A stretch of DNA of 64,000 nt, from assembly GCA_001296005.1 (NCBI GenBank), contig LJHR01000027.1, positions 146,827 through 210,826 of the forward strand. Reading direction: 5' to 3'. Source of the DNA: an alpha proteobacterium AAP38. Lineage in GTDB: Bacteria; Pseudomonadota; Alphaproteobacteria; Azospirillales; Azospirillaceae. The notes under the pieces were generated by a model. The model was not told the origin of the DNA. It saw only the letters and a program-made list of their open reading frames with translations, and searched no databases. Shown one piece after another: positions 1-8,754 of this stretch (within the stretch, counting starts at the first letter, position 1; each line of letters begins with the position of its first letter). Made by a program: the position numbers and the translations under genes.

Positions 1-328
1 CCAGCAGTTCGCGCGGATTACATGGCTTTTCCATATAATCCTCCGCCCCCATCTCCAGGCCGACAATACGGTCGACATCCCCGCCCACGGCAGACAGCAT
101 GATGACGGGCGGGCCGCCGCCGGCCACCAGCCCCTTCAGCGCGGTCAGCCCGTCCTCCTGCGGCATCATCACATCCAGGACGATCAGATCGTAGCCGCCG
201 GAAGCCAGTTTCGCCCGCATTTCAGGTGGATTGCCGGCGGTGTCGGTGCGGTAGCCGTGCCGGTCCAGGAATGTGGAGATCAGGCCGCGCAGGCCCGGAT
301 CATCATCCACGATCAATATGCGGGTCAT
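1..328 (-). CDS. Response regulator receiver domain, N-terminal part (runs off the left edge)
   Basis: The minus strand reads a CheY-like receiver domain: MTRILIVDDDPG at the start holds the acidic pocket, LIVLDVMMP carries the phospho-acceptor Asp (residue 52 from this start), Ser79 and the Lys of MEKP complete the active site. The C-terminal output domain lies outside the window; the receiver type fits OmpR/PhoB-like regulators but this is not proven. An in-frame ATG at 337 would add three residues. The gene is divergent from the type IV secretion operon, with about 220 bp between them. Whether it controls that operon is unknown. Confidence 0.85.
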   Translation of the reverse strand, partial: MTRILIVDDDPGLRGLISTFLDRHGYRTDTAGNPPEMRAKLASGGYDLIVLDVMMPQEDGLTALKGLVAGGGPPVIMLSAVGGDVDRIVGLEMGAEDYMEKPCNPRELL

Positions 329-555
329 CAAATCCATATCCCGATTATGGCGTCGTGACCTTCTCTGTACGAGCCGAAAATCGCCTCTCCATGTCGGATT
401 GTTTCAGCATGTTGCAGTGGACGAACGGCTTTTGCCCCCGGGCTGCAACGCGCCTGACACAACATGGCGTGGGTTTCCATCGTCCCGACATATGCCGGCA
501 AAGCCCGTCCCCTATCCCTTGGTTCCAGTCCTGAGCGATACCAAGGGAGAAAAGC

Positions 556-873
556 ATGCGTATCCTGAAACGAACCCTGGCGGCGCTGGCGCCCCTGCTG
601 CTGTCGGCCCATGCGGCCGTGGCGCAGAATGCCGGCGGTGATCCAAAGGGGGCTGGCCCCATCGTGGCGGCCCTTTCATGGATGCAGGGCACCCTGATGG
701 GCAATGTCGCCACCACGGTCGCCGTGATGGCGGTGGCGGCGGTAGGTTTCCTTATGCTGACGGGCCGGATGAACTGGCGCTTCGGGGCGACCGTGGTCCT
801 GGGCTGCTTCATCCTGTTTGGTGCGGGGGCGATTGTGTCCGGCATCCAGGCAACGACGTCGGTGTCCCGCTGA
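556..873 (+). CDS. virB2: VirB2-like type IV secretion pilin
   Basis: A 105-residue precursor with an N-terminal signal peptide (residues about 1-24, Ala-rich, ending near AVAQ) followed by two hydrophobic helices (about residues 47-70 and 76-97) separated by a short polar GRMNWR loop. This is the layout of VirB2/TrbC major pilins, which are cleaved and polymerise into the T4SS pilus. A clear Shine-Dalgarno (AAGGGAGA) precedes the ATG. It is the first gene of a tightly packed operon with virB3, B4, B6, B9, B10 and B11; its stop overlaps the virB3 start by one base (TGATG). Confidence 0.85.
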   Translation: MRILKRTLAALAPLLLSAHAAVAQNAGGDPKGAGPIVAALSWMQGTLMGNVATTVAVMAVAAVGFLMLTGRMNWRFGATVVLGCFILFGAGAIVSGIQATTSVSR

Positions 874-1151
874 TGCTGGCCCGCGCCCCCGTCTTCCGCG
901 CCCTAACCCGGCCCCAGATGTTTGCGGGCGTGACCTATAATTTCTTCGTCATCAACCTGTTGGTGACGACCGAGGCTTTTCTGGTCACGCGGTCCTTTCT
1001 GGCCCTGCCGGTCGCACTTCTGGTGCATGCCGCCGGCTATCTGGCCTGCCTGCGCGAACCCCGCATCTTTGACCTGTGGCTGACCAAGGTCACGACCTGC
1101 CCGCGCGTCCGCAACTGGAAGCGCTGGCGCAGTAACTCCTACAGGGCGTGA
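873..1151 (+). CDS. virB3: VirB3-like inner-membrane T4SS protein
   Basis: A 92-residue protein starting at the ATG inside the TGATG junction with virB2. It has a short polar N terminus, a hydrophobic hairpin (about residues 20-60) and a C-terminal segment including REPRIFDLWL, which resembles VirB3/TrbD. VirB3 is an inner-membrane component that works with the VirB4 ATPase in pilus assembly. Length and position between virB2 and virB4 match the family. The coding frame remains open upstream into virB2, but the overlapping ATG gives the family-length product. Confidence 0.8.
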   Translation: MLARAPVFRALTRPQMFAGVTYNFFVINLLVTTEAFLVTRSFLALPVALLVHAAGYLACLREPRIFDLWLTKVTTCPRVRNWKRWRSNSYRA

Positions 1152-1179
1152 AGCCCCACCTGCTTTGTGGAGAAGTCCC

Positions 1180-3576
1180 ATGCCGACATGGAAAGGTCCT
1201 GCTTCCTGGGCCGGTCGCGAAGCCAGCGCCGGGGACCGGCTGCCTTATCAGGCACTGCTGGACGATGGCAGCTTGCTGCTACGCGACGGGTCGTTGCTGC
1301 GCACCATCCATGTCGCGGGTCTGGCGTTCGAAACGGAGGATTCAGAGGCGCTGAACCACCGGCTGGCCGTGCGGGAGGTGATGTTGCGTTCCGCCTTGGA
1401 CGCACGGCATGTGGTCTATCACCATGTCATCCGCCGCCGGATACAGCCGGAACTGTCGGCCAATTTCGACAGCCCGCTGGCCGGGCTGATCGACCGGCGC
1501 TGGCAGGAGCGGTTGGCCGACCGGCGGCTGTTCATCAATGAACAGTTCCTGACCATCCTGCGCCGTCCGGCGCGGGGCAAGGCTGGGCTGGTGGATCGCA
1601 TCCTGTCGCGGGGCTGGTCAGCCCAGCGTCTGGACAGCGAACGCCGCGCCCTGGATGCCGCCGTCACGGCCCTGCTGGCGGGGCTTGAACCCTATGGCGC
1701 CCGCGCGCTGGGCACCTATGATACCGCCCATGGTCCCTGTTCAGAGGTGCTGGAGCTGCTGTCGGCCCTGTATAATGGGGAGATGCGGCCTGTGCTGCTG
1801 CCGCCCAGGGGCACCGATATCGGTCGCCATATCCCCTATTCCCGCGTCAGTTTTGGTGTCGATGCGCTGGAACTGGCCGGGCCGCAGGCTCGGCAGGTGG
1901 CCGCCGGCCTGTCGGTGAAGGAATATCCAGACGCGACGCGCGCCGGCCTTCTGGACAATATTCTTCGCCTGCCGGTCGAACTGACCCTGACGGAGAGCTT
2001 CGCCCCGGTGGACCGGCAGACGGCACGGGAACGCATGGATCTGGCGCTGCGTCGCCACCGCGCCACAGATGAGGAGACGGTGACCGAACGGGCCGAGATG
2101 CTGGCAGCGCGCGACGCGCTGTCGGCGGGTCAGGTCGGGTTCGGCGATCATCATCTGGGCCTGCAGGTCCGGGCATCCGACATGGCGGCCCTGGATGATG
2201 CCGTAGCGTTGGCCGGTGCCGCCCTGGCCGATATCGGTGCCATCGCCGTGCGGGAGGATGTCAATCTGGAGCCGCTATTCTGGGGACAGTTCCCCGGCAA
2301 TGAGCGTTTTCTGGTCCGCCGCGCCCTGATCTCCACCGCCAACGCCGCCGGCTTCCTGTCGCTGCACGGCTTCCCGCTGGGCAACTCCGGCGGCAACCAT
2401 TGGGGTGATGCCGTGGCCATGTTCGAGACGACCAGCGCCACCCCGTACTTCTTCAATTTCCATGAAGGCGATCTGGGCAATTTCACCATCATCGGCCCGT
2501 CCGGGTCGGGCAAGACGGTGGTGCTGAACTTCCTGGCCGCGCAGGCGCAGAAATACAAGCCCCGTACCATCTTCTTTGACAAGGACCGGGGGGCGGAGAT
2601 TTTCCTGCGCGGGATCGGCGGGCATTACAGCCGGCTGCTACCCGGCGAACCGTCGGGCATGAACCCGCTGCAACTGTCCGACAGTGCCGTCAACCGCGCC
2701 TTCCTGCGCCTGTGGCTGGCCTGCCTGTTGAAGGCGGACGGGCCGGAGGAAGAGGCGGCCATCGCCGATGCCGTCGATGCCTGTTTCGACCATGCCCCGC
2801 ATCTTCGCCGCCTGCGCCATTTCCGCGAACTGCTGTCGGGCGCCACCCGGCCCACGCCGGGCGATCTGGCCAGCCGTCTGTCGCCCTGGATCGGGGCGGG
2901 CGAACATGCCTGGCTGTTCGACAATGAGTTGGACCGGCTGGATCTGGATGCGCGCGTGCTGGGCTTTGACATGACGGCGCTGCTGGATGTGCCTGCCCTG
3001 CGCACGCCGGCCATGATGTATCTGTTCCACCGCATTGATGAACGGCTGGATGGTGATCCGTCCATGATCCTGATTGATGAAGGTTGGAAGGCGCTGGACG
3101 ATCCCGTCTTTGCGGCCCGCATCCGCGACTGGCTGAAGACCCTGCGCAAACGCAACGCCATTGTCGGCTTTGCCACGCAATCGGCGCGAGATGCGTTGGA
3201 CAGCCGTATCGCCAGTGCCATTGTCGAACAAACCTCCACCATGATCTTCATGCCCAATCCCAAGGCGCGAGAGGATGATTACTGTGCCGGGTTTGGCCTA
3301 TCGGCGCATGAACTGGAGTTGATCCGTGGCCTGCCGGCACATGGGCGCTGCTTCCTGGTCCGCCATGCCAACCATTCCATCGTCCCGCGCCTTGACCTGG
3401 GCGGCATGAACGACATGCTGATGGTTCTGTCGGGGCGGGAGGCGAATGTCCGCCGCCTGGACATGATCCGCGCCAGCACCGGCGATGACCCCGCCCGCTG
3501 GTATCCGCGCCTGACGGGCACGCCCTGGCCCGGTGTGGCGGACCTGCCGGGGGTGGAAAGGTTGGCCGCAGAATGA
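1180..3576 (+). CDS. virB4: VirB4 T4SS ATPase
   Basis: A 798-residue ATPase of the CagE/TrbE/VirB4 family that powers pilus biogenesis and substrate transfer at the inner membrane. The Walker A motif GPSGSGKT is near residues 439-446 and Walker B SMILIDEGWKALDD starts near 628. Downstream, GFATQSARDAL and QTSTMIFMPNPKA match the conserved C-terminal part. The ATG at 1180 follows a GGAGAAG ribosome site; a TTG 15 bases upstream is in frame but less likely. Its stop overlaps the virB6 ATG by four bases (ATGA), implying translational coupling. Confidence 0.95.
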   Translation: MPTWKGPASWAGREASAGDRLPYQALLDDGSLLLRDGSLLRTIHVAGLAFETEDSEALNHRLAVREVMLRSALDARHVVYHHVIRRRIQPELSANFDSPLAGLIDRRWQERLADRRLFINEQFLTILRRPARGKAGLVDRILSRGWSAQRLDSERRALDAAVTALLAGLEPYGARALGTYDTAHGPCSEVLELLSALYNGEMRPVLLPPRGTDIGRHIPYSRVSFGVDALELAGPQARQVAAGLSVKEYPDATRAGLLDNILRLPVELTLTESFAPVDRQTARERMDLALRRHRATDEETVTERAEMLAARDALSAGQVGFGDHHLGLQVRASDMAALDDAVALAGAALADIGAIAVREDVNLEPLFWGQFPGNERFLVRRALISTANAAGFLSLHGFPLGNSGGNHWGDAVAMFETTSATPYFFNFHEGDLGNFTIIGPSGSGKTVVLNFLAAQAQKYKPRTIFFDKDRGAEIFLRGIGGHYSRLLPGEPSGMNPLQLSDSAVNRAFLRLWLACLLKADGPEEEAAIADAVDACFDHAPHLRRLRHFRELLSGATRPTPGDLASRLSPWIGAGEHAWLFDNELDRLDLDARVLGFDMTALLDVPALRTPAMMYLFHRIDERLDGDPSMILIDEGWKALDDPVFAARIRDWLKTLRKRNAIVGFATQSARDALDSRIASAIVEQTSTMIFMPNPKAREDDYCAGFGLSAHELELIRGLPAHGRCFLVRHANHSIVPRLDLGGMNDMLMVLSGREANVRRLDMIRASTGDDPARWYPRLTGTPWPGVADLPGVERLAAE

Positions 3577-4787
3577 CGACCCAGGCTTGCCCCGGATTTT
3601 CCAACCTGGATGGTGCCGGCGGTGTTGCCGGCGGTGTTGCCGGCGCGTTGCGGGCCGTCGACTGTCTGGCTGCGCAGACCACGGAAAAGGCCTTCTCCAC
3701 GCTGCTTGGCCCGGATGGTGCGCTGGGTCAGGCGCTGACCCTGCTGCTGACGCTGTATGTCGCGCTGATGGCCATCCGCATGCTGACGGGGCGCACGGGC
3801 GTCGGCCTGTCCAGCCTGACCCCGCGCATGATGGGGCTGGGCCTTGTCCTGTGCTTCGCCACCTCCTGGGCCGCCTATCATCAGGTGGTGTGGAACCTGC
3901 TGGTTGGCGCGCCCGACCATCTGGCCTCGCTGCTGGCCGGGACGCGTGGATCGGCCCCGTCGCTGTTCGCCGACCGGCTGGATCAACTGTTCCAGCTGGT
4001 TCTGGACGCCGCACGCCAATCGGCGGTGGCGGGTGGGGAGAAGCCAACCATGCTTGCGGGCATGCGCCCGGCGGACCTGCTGTGGATCGCCTCTCTGCTG
4101 CTGCTGTTCGGGACGGTGGGGGTGCTGGTGGCGTCCAAGATTGCGCTGGCGGCGCTGCTGGCGCTGGGGCCGGTCTTCATCCTTCTGGCCCTGTTCCGGG
4201 CGACCAGCGGGTTGTTCGAGGGGTGGCTGCGCGCATCCATCCTGTTCGCCCTCGTGCCGCTGCTGACGGTGCTGGTTGGTACAGGTGCGCTGGCGTTGAT
4301 CGCACCCATGCTGTTGGACCTTTCCATGGCCGGCGGCATGCCGACGCCGGAACTGGCCGTGTCGGTTCTGCTGGGAGCGGGGGTATTCAGTCTGCTGATG
4401 CTGCTGGTCCTGCGGGTGGCGGCGACATTGACGGGGGGATGGCGCCTGAACCTGCATGGCCGCCTGGATGCGCCGCGCGGCCAGGGCGGCTCCGCCCATG
4501 CCAGTGTCACCACCCATGCGGCTAATCCGGCCCTGACCCCGGCCGCCGCCCGGGCCAGCGCAACCGCCCAGAGCAATGCCGCCGCCGCCCTGTCTGGTGC
4601 CACGATGCTGAGCTTGAATTCGCAGCAGACCGCACCGCGCGCCGCCAGCATGGCGGCCCCGGCCGGCCTGACCAGTCCGGGCGATGCCGCCCGCCAGAAC
4701 CCCACCAATGCCCCCCAGCCTAACCGCCAAGCCGCAGGTCTGGGCCAGCGTTTCCGCAGCCCGGCTGTGAAAGGAACCCGATCATGA
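3573..4787 (+). CDS. virB6: VirB6/TrbL-like polytopic T4SS membrane protein
   Basis: A 404-residue protein with several hydrophobic segments (about residues 48-70, 87-108, 168-190, 193-215, 228-255, 265-290) and a long Ala/Pro/Thr-rich hydrophilic tail (about 295-404). This is the organisation of VirB6/TrbL, the inner-membrane channel component. It starts within the virB4 stop (ATGA) and overlaps virB9 by four bases. The tail contains ordinary low-complexity repeats of Ala and Asn and no recognisable effector domain. In most systems virB8 follows virB6; here no space is left for it. Confidence 0.85.
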   Translation: MTTQACPGFSNLDGAGGVAGGVAGALRAVDCLAAQTTEKAFSTLLGPDGALGQALTLLLTLYVALMAIRMLTGRTGVGLSSLTPRMMGLGLVLCFATSWAAYHQVVWNLLVGAPDHLASLLAGTRGSAPSLFADRLDQLFQLVLDAARQSAVAGGEKPTMLAGMRPADLLWIASLLLLFGTVGVLVASKIALAALLALGPVFILLALFRATSGLFEGWLRASILFALVPLLTVLVGTGALALIAPMLLDLSMAGGMPTPELAVSVLLGAGVFSLLMLLVLRVAATLTGGWRLNLHGRLDAPRGQGGSAHASVTTHAANPALTPAAARASATAQSNAAAALSGATMLSLNSQQTAPRAASMAAPAGLTSPGDAARQNPTNAPQPNRQAAGLGQRFRSPAVKGTRS

Positions 4788-5533
4788 CCAAGCGTCTTCT
4801 GGCCTTGCCGCTGCTGGCGGTCCTGCTGTCCACCACGCCCTGCTTTGCCGATAACCGCATCATCTGGACACAGTATGACGAAGCCACCGTGGTTACAGTA
4901 CCCGGTCGCGCCGGTATCCAGACGACCATCCAGTTCGAACAGGGGGAGCGGATCGAGAATGTGGCCATCGGTGACAGCGCCGGGTGGCAGGTCACGCCTA
5001 ACCGCCGCGCCGACCTTCTGTTCCTGAAGCCGATCCTGTCCGACAGCCGCACCAACATGACGGTCGTCACCGACCGCCGCACCTATCTGTTCGACCTGAC
5101 GACAGGGGGCAAGGGCGGGCCGCTTTATGTCATGCGCTTCAGCTATCCCAAGCCGTTCACCCCACCGACCCCCACCGTAGCGGAGGCACCGCCGCCCGAC
5201 ATCACGTCCGACCCGGCCCCGAAGGTGGCGGAAGAGGTGGCGGTCCCCCAGCCCAGCGACCTGAATTTCGCGTGGGAGAAGCAGGGGCCGGAAAAGATGC
5301 TGCCGGCGCAGGTGTTCGATGATGGCCATGCCACGTATCTGCGCTGGGAAGCCGGGGCCGAAGTGCCGGCCATCATGGTGGACGGGCCGGATGGGGCCGA
5401 AGGTCCCGCCAATTACGCCATGCGCAATGATCTGATCGTGCTGGATGGCGTGCCGCGCCGCATCACCCTGCGCAATGGCAAGCGTACGGCCAGCCTGATC
5501 CAGACCACCCAGACTGCGGAAAGGACCAAGTGA
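4784..5533 (+). CDS. virB9: VirB9-like outer-membrane core complex protein
   Basis: A 249-residue secreted protein with a signal peptide (MTKRLLALPLLAVLL, cleavage after CFA near residue 22). The N-terminal part has the VirB9/TrbG pattern of an early VTVPGR strand and IQFEQGERIENVAIGDSAGW; the C-terminal part (about 160-240) carries NFAWEKQGPEK and the beta-rich region that binds VirB10 and VirB7. A proline-rich linker near residues 125-155 joins the two. No VirB7 lipoprotein gene is visible. It overlaps virB6 upstream and virB10 downstream. Confidence 0.9.
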   Translation: MTKRLLALPLLAVLLSTTPCFADNRIIWTQYDEATVVTVPGRAGIQTTIQFEQGERIENVAIGDSAGWQVTPNRRADLLFLKPILSDSRTNMTVVTDRRTYLFDLTTGGKGGPLYVMRFSYPKPFTPPTPTVAEAPPPDITSDPAPKVAEEVAVPQPSDLNFAWEKQGPEKMLPAQVFDDGHATYLRWEAGAEVPAIMVDGPDGAEGPANYAMRNDLIVLDGVPRRITLRNGKRTASLIQTTQTAERTK

Positions 5534-6609
5534 TGAGCTTCACCGCCGACCCCGTAAGTGTCAGTGACGATCCCCGCCTGTCCATGCCCGCCGGTGCATT
5601 GGTTCTGGCTGGCCGAACCCATTACCCCACTGTCGCGGACCGTCGCAGCGGGGGCAATCTGGGAATGGTCGCCGGTGTGGCCTGTGTCCTGGCGCTGGGC
5701 GGCCTCACCTTCTGGGGTTTGAACCAGGCCCGGCAGCCGGTGGCGGAACCCACCCCCCCGCCCGTCCCGCCGCCGGCCCCGGTGGCCGCCTTGCCGGTCC
5801 CAACCCCGGCCCCGGTACCGGCGGCGGTGACACCAGCGCCGCAGCCCGCGCGCGTACCCGATCCGCAGCGTCTGGCCGCCCCAGTTATGGTCTTTGACAT
5901 GTCGGTGCCGGCACCGGCCACGGCACCCTTGGCACCGACGGCAGGCACCATGGCGCCCGCGAACCCGGTTGCCCCGGTTCCGCCGACGGCCCTGTCGGAC
6001 AATGAAGCGTTTGCGGTGCGCGTCGGCAATGGCGGCGTGGATACGGCCAGTGCCGTCCACGCCATCGCGCCCGCCACGACGGTGGCGCAGGGCGCCTTTA
6101 TTCCCGCCGTTCTGGAAACCGCCATCGACAGTGACCTGCCCGGCTATGTCCGGGCATTGGTCAGCCAGGATGTGCGGTCGTTCGATGGCAGCCGCGTGCT
6201 GATTCCTCGTACCTCCCGCCTGATCGGGCAGTACAAGTCCGGGCTGCAGGCGGGGCAGAAACGGGTTTATGTGCTGTGGACCCGCCTGATCCGGCCTGAT
6301 GGTGTGTCGGTGGCCCTGGCATCACCCGCCATCAGCCAGGATGGCAAATCGGGCCTGTCGGGTGATGTCGACACGCATTTTGTCGAACGGTTTGGGTCGG
6401 CGACCATGCTGTCGGTTGTCGGTGCCCTGTCGGCCATCGGTAATGCCGCCCTGATCCTGTCGGGATCACAGTCGGCGGCGGGCGTTGCGGCCCAGCGTGA
6501 CAGCCAGATCCCGCCCACCATCCGTATCGATCAGGGGCAGCCGATCCGCGTCTTCGTGGCCCGCGATCTGGATTTCTCCCTTGTTGCCACCAGCGGAGGC
6601 CGGTCATGA
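5533..6609 (+). CDS. virB10: VirB10-like envelope-spanning T4SS protein
   Basis: About 358 residues: a cytoplasmic N terminus, one transmembrane helix (about residues 45-66, GMVAGVACVLALGGLTF), a Pro/Ala-rich periplasmic linker (about 70-155) and a C-terminal TrbI/VirB10 beta-barrel domain with IPRTSRLIGQYKSG and the terminal PIRVFVARDLDFS. VirB10 links inner-membrane ATP use to the outer-membrane pore. The ATG at 5533 overlaps the virB9 TGA by one base; a GTG one codon earlier would give GTGA. The stop overlaps the virB11 ATG (ATGA). Confidence 0.92.
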   Translation: MSFTADPVSVSDDPRLSMPAGALVLAGRTHYPTVADRRSGGNLGMVAGVACVLALGGLTFWGLNQARQPVAEPTPPPVPPPAPVAALPVPTPAPVPAAVTPAPQPARVPDPQRLAAPVMVFDMSVPAPATAPLAPTAGTMAPANPVAPVPPTALSDNEAFAVRVGNGGVDTASAVHAIAPATTVAQGAFIPAVLETAIDSDLPGYVRALVSQDVRSFDGSRVLIPRTSRLIGQYKSGLQAGQKRVYVLWTRLIRPDGVSVALASPAISQDGKSGLSGDVDTHFVERFGSATMLSVVGALSAIGNAALILSGSQSAAGVAAQRDSQIPPTIRIDQGQPIRVFVARDLDFSLVATSGGRS

Positions 6610-7574
6610 ATGCCAGTGTCGCCGTCCTGAATGATGCCGTCTATCTATCGGAATATCTTACCCCATTTCAGCCCCTGCTGGCGGATGAGCGGGTCACCGA
6701 GATCATGGTGAACCGGCCCGGTGAAATCTGGGCGGAACGCGCGGGCAGCGGCATGGACTGCCACAAGGAACCGCGCATCGACGATCAGTTGCTGCGCCGG
6801 CTGGCCGAACAGGTGGCGCGCCTATCGAACCAGGGCGTCAACCGCAACCAGCCGCTTCTGTCCGGTCGTTTGCCTGACGGGGCGCGGGTGCAGTTCGTGG
6901 CCCCATCCGCGACGCGCGGCCACTGGGCCATGGCTATCCGCCGCCACCGGCTGGTTGATGTGCCGCTATCCGCCTATGGTGCCCTGCCGCTGGTGCCTGA
7001 TGATGGCTGGCGCGGGCGTGACCCGATGCAGGACCCCGCCGCCTATCTGGCTGCTGCCATCCGGGCACGACGCACCATCCTGGTCAGTGGCGGCACCTCC
7101 ACTGGCAAGACAACCTTCCTGAACGCCCTGCTGCGGCAGATGCCGGAACAGGAACGGTTGGTGGTGGTGGAGGATACACCGGAAATCAACCTATCGGCCC
7201 CCAATGCCTTGGGCCTTGTGGCCGTAAAAGGGGAGATGGGGGAGGCGCGGGTGACCGCCAACGACCTGTTGCAAGCCTCTCTGCGGCTGCGTCCCGACCG
7301 GATCGTGCTGGGTGAATTGCGCGGGGAGGAGGCGGTCAGTTTCCTGCGCGCCGTCAATACCGGTCATCCCGGCTCCGTCAGCACCATTCACGCCAACAGC
7401 CCCCAGGGCGCGTTGCAGCAACTGGCCCTGATGGTGATGCAGACCGGCTTCAACCTATCGGTCCAGGAGACCATCGCCTATGCTCGATCTGTCGTGGATG
7501 TGATCGTGCAGCTGGATCGGCGGGAGGGTGAGCGGGGCATCAGTGCCATTTGGGAAACGGCCCAGGCCATTTGA
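6606..7574 (+). CDS. virB11: VirB11-family T4SS hexameric ATPase
   Basis: A 322-residue traffic ATPase. Walker A GGTSTGKTT has its Lys at residue 168; the Asp box reads VVVEDTPEI, the Walker B region RIVLGELRGEEA, and the His box GHPGSVSTIHANSP, all in the usual order for VirB11/PilT-type ATPases. VirB11 switches VirB4/VirD4 between pilus assembly and substrate transport. It is the last gene of the operon; the next plus-strand gene, about 130 bp on, belongs to sugar catabolism. No VirD4 coupling protein, relaxase or obvious effector follows. Confidence 0.95.
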   Translation: MNASVAVLNDAVYLSEYLTPFQPLLADERVTEIMVNRPGEIWAERAGSGMDCHKEPRIDDQLLRRLAEQVARLSNQGVNRNQPLLSGRLPDGARVQFVAPSATRGHWAMAIRRHRLVDVPLSAYGALPLVPDDGWRGRDPMQDPAAYLAAAIRARRTILVSGGTSTGKTTFLNALLRQMPEQERLVVVEDTPEINLSAPNALGLVAVKGEMGEARVTANDLLQASLRLRPDRIVLGELRGEEAVSFLRAVNTGHPGSVSTIHANSPQGALQQLALMVMQTGFNLSVQETIAYARSVVDVIVQLDRREGERGISAIWETAQAI

Positions 7575-7650
7575 GAGATTATCGGTTCGGGACTGCCCCG
7601 TCATTGCAGTCGGCACTTCACGCTGGCAGCGGCGCTTCCAATTGTGTATA

Positions 7651-7664
7651 TGAGAATTAATTTC
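7651..7664. promoter_or_regulatory. Possible IclR-type operator upstream of the Zn-dehydrogenase
   Basis: The site TGAGAATTAATTTC is an imperfect palindrome centred on AATT, 44-57 bases before the chosen start of the dehydrogenase. A similar sequence (TGAGATTATGATTTC read on the minus strand) sits before the mutarotase operon at 15524-15538. AT-rich palindromes of this style are typical of IclR-family operators, and an IclR gene lies in the cluster. Functional assignment is inference from two sites only. Confidence 0.4.
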
Positions 7665-7707
7665 CATATATAAGATGGATGCCCGTCGTTTGAATGCGGA
7701 GCCGGTG

Positions 7708-8718
7708 ATGAAGGCAGTTGTCTGTGAGCAACCAGGGACCTTGTCGCTGGTGACCCGGCCCCCGCCGGTGCGGCAGACGGATGAGGTGCTTGTCCGTATC
7801 CGTTGTGTCGGATTATGTGGCACCGACTACCATATCTATGAAGGTAACCAGCCGTATCTGGCCTATCCACGGATCATGGGCCATGAACTTGCGGGGGAAG
7901 TGGTGGAGACCCCTGCCGGTTCGGCCCTTTGGCCCGGACAGACTGTCACCATCAATCCCTATCTGCCATGCGGAACCTGCCGCGCCTGTCGACGGGGGCG
8001 TCCCAACTGCTGCTCCGGTATCCAGGTGCTGGGTGTCCACCGTGATGGCGGTATGTGTGAATACCTGGCGGTGCCGGCCCATGCGGTCATTGATGCGACG
8101 GGGTTGAGCCTGGAACAGGCAGCGATGGTAGAGTTCCTGTCCATCGGCGCCCATGCGGTGGCGCGGTCAGGGGTGGGGCAGGGGGATCGGGTCCTGGTGG
8201 CCGGCGCCGGCCCCATCGGTATCGCCACGGCCCTGTTCGCGCGCATGAACGGTGCGGCTGTCACCCTGATGGACCTGCGCGCGGCGCGATTGGCGTACGC
8301 CGCCAATCGTCTGGGTTTTGGTGACACCGTGCAGGGTGGGGAAGGGGCGGCACAAAGGCTGCGCGAGCGCAACGGCGGCGAAATGTTCGACATCGTCTTT
8401 GACGCGACCGGCCATATCGGGGCCATGTCGGCCAATCTGGCTTATGTCGCCCATGCTGGGACCTATGTGCTGGTGGGCGTGGCCAAGGGCGATCTGGTCT
8501 TTGCCGATCCGGAATTCCATAAGCGGGAAACCACCCTGCTGGCCAGCCGCAACGCCCTGAAGGCGGATTTCGACCGGGTCATTGCCGCCATCCGGTCCGG
8601 CGACGTTCCTGATGCCGCCCTTTACACCCATGGTTTCAATGCGGTGGAGATGCCGACCCGGTTGCCCCGGCTGATCGCTGAGGCGGATCATGTTCTGAAG
8701 GCCATCGCGCGTTTCTGA
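7708..8718 (+). CDS. Zinc-dependent sugar/aldonate dehydrogenase (L-galactonate dehydrogenase-like)
   Basis: A 336-residue medium-chain dehydrogenase. It has the catalytic-zinc region VGLCGTDYH and GHE, the structural-zinc cysteines in CGTCRACRRGRPNCC, and a Rossmann motif VAGAGPIGIA. Segments such as GNQPYLAYPRIMGHE, VLGVHRDGG and FADPEFHKRETTLLASRNA strongly recall E. coli LgoD (YjjN), which oxidises L-galactonate to D-tagaturonate; this comes from memory of the family. The ATG at 7708 has a GGAG site six bases upstream; an ATG at 7675 would add 11 residues. Co-directional with fucP and convergent with the fucose operon. The exact substrate (L-galactonate, L-fuconate or an aldose) is undetermined. 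Confidence 0.75.
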   Translation: MKAVVCEQPGTLSLVTRPPPVRQTDEVLVRIRCVGLCGTDYHIYEGNQPYLAYPRIMGHELAGEVVETPAGSALWPGQTVTINPYLPCGTCRACRRGRPNCCSGIQVLGVHRDGGMCEYLAVPAHAVIDATGLSLEQAAMVEFLSIGAHAVARSGVGQGDRVLVAGAGPIGIATALFARMNGAAVTLMDLRAARLAYAANRLGFGDTVQGGEGAAQRLRERNGGEMFDIVFDATGHIGAMSANLAYVAHAGTYVLVGVAKGDLVFADPEFHKRETTLLASRNALKADFDRVIAAIRSGDVPDAALYTHGFNAVEMPTRLPRLIAEADHVLKAIARF

Positions 8719-8754
8719 TATCACCAATCTGAAAAGAGCCAGGAGAAGGCCGAT

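Noticed and set aside
3279..4730. 483-codon Gln/Arg-rich frame antisense to virB6
   Set aside because: Composition reflects the complement of a hydrophobic membrane protein; virB6 has operon context and family features.
556..7574. Conjugative plasmid or ICE transfer region
   Set aside because: No relaxase, VirD4, oriT, integrase or attachment site is visible, and the flanking genes look chromosomal.
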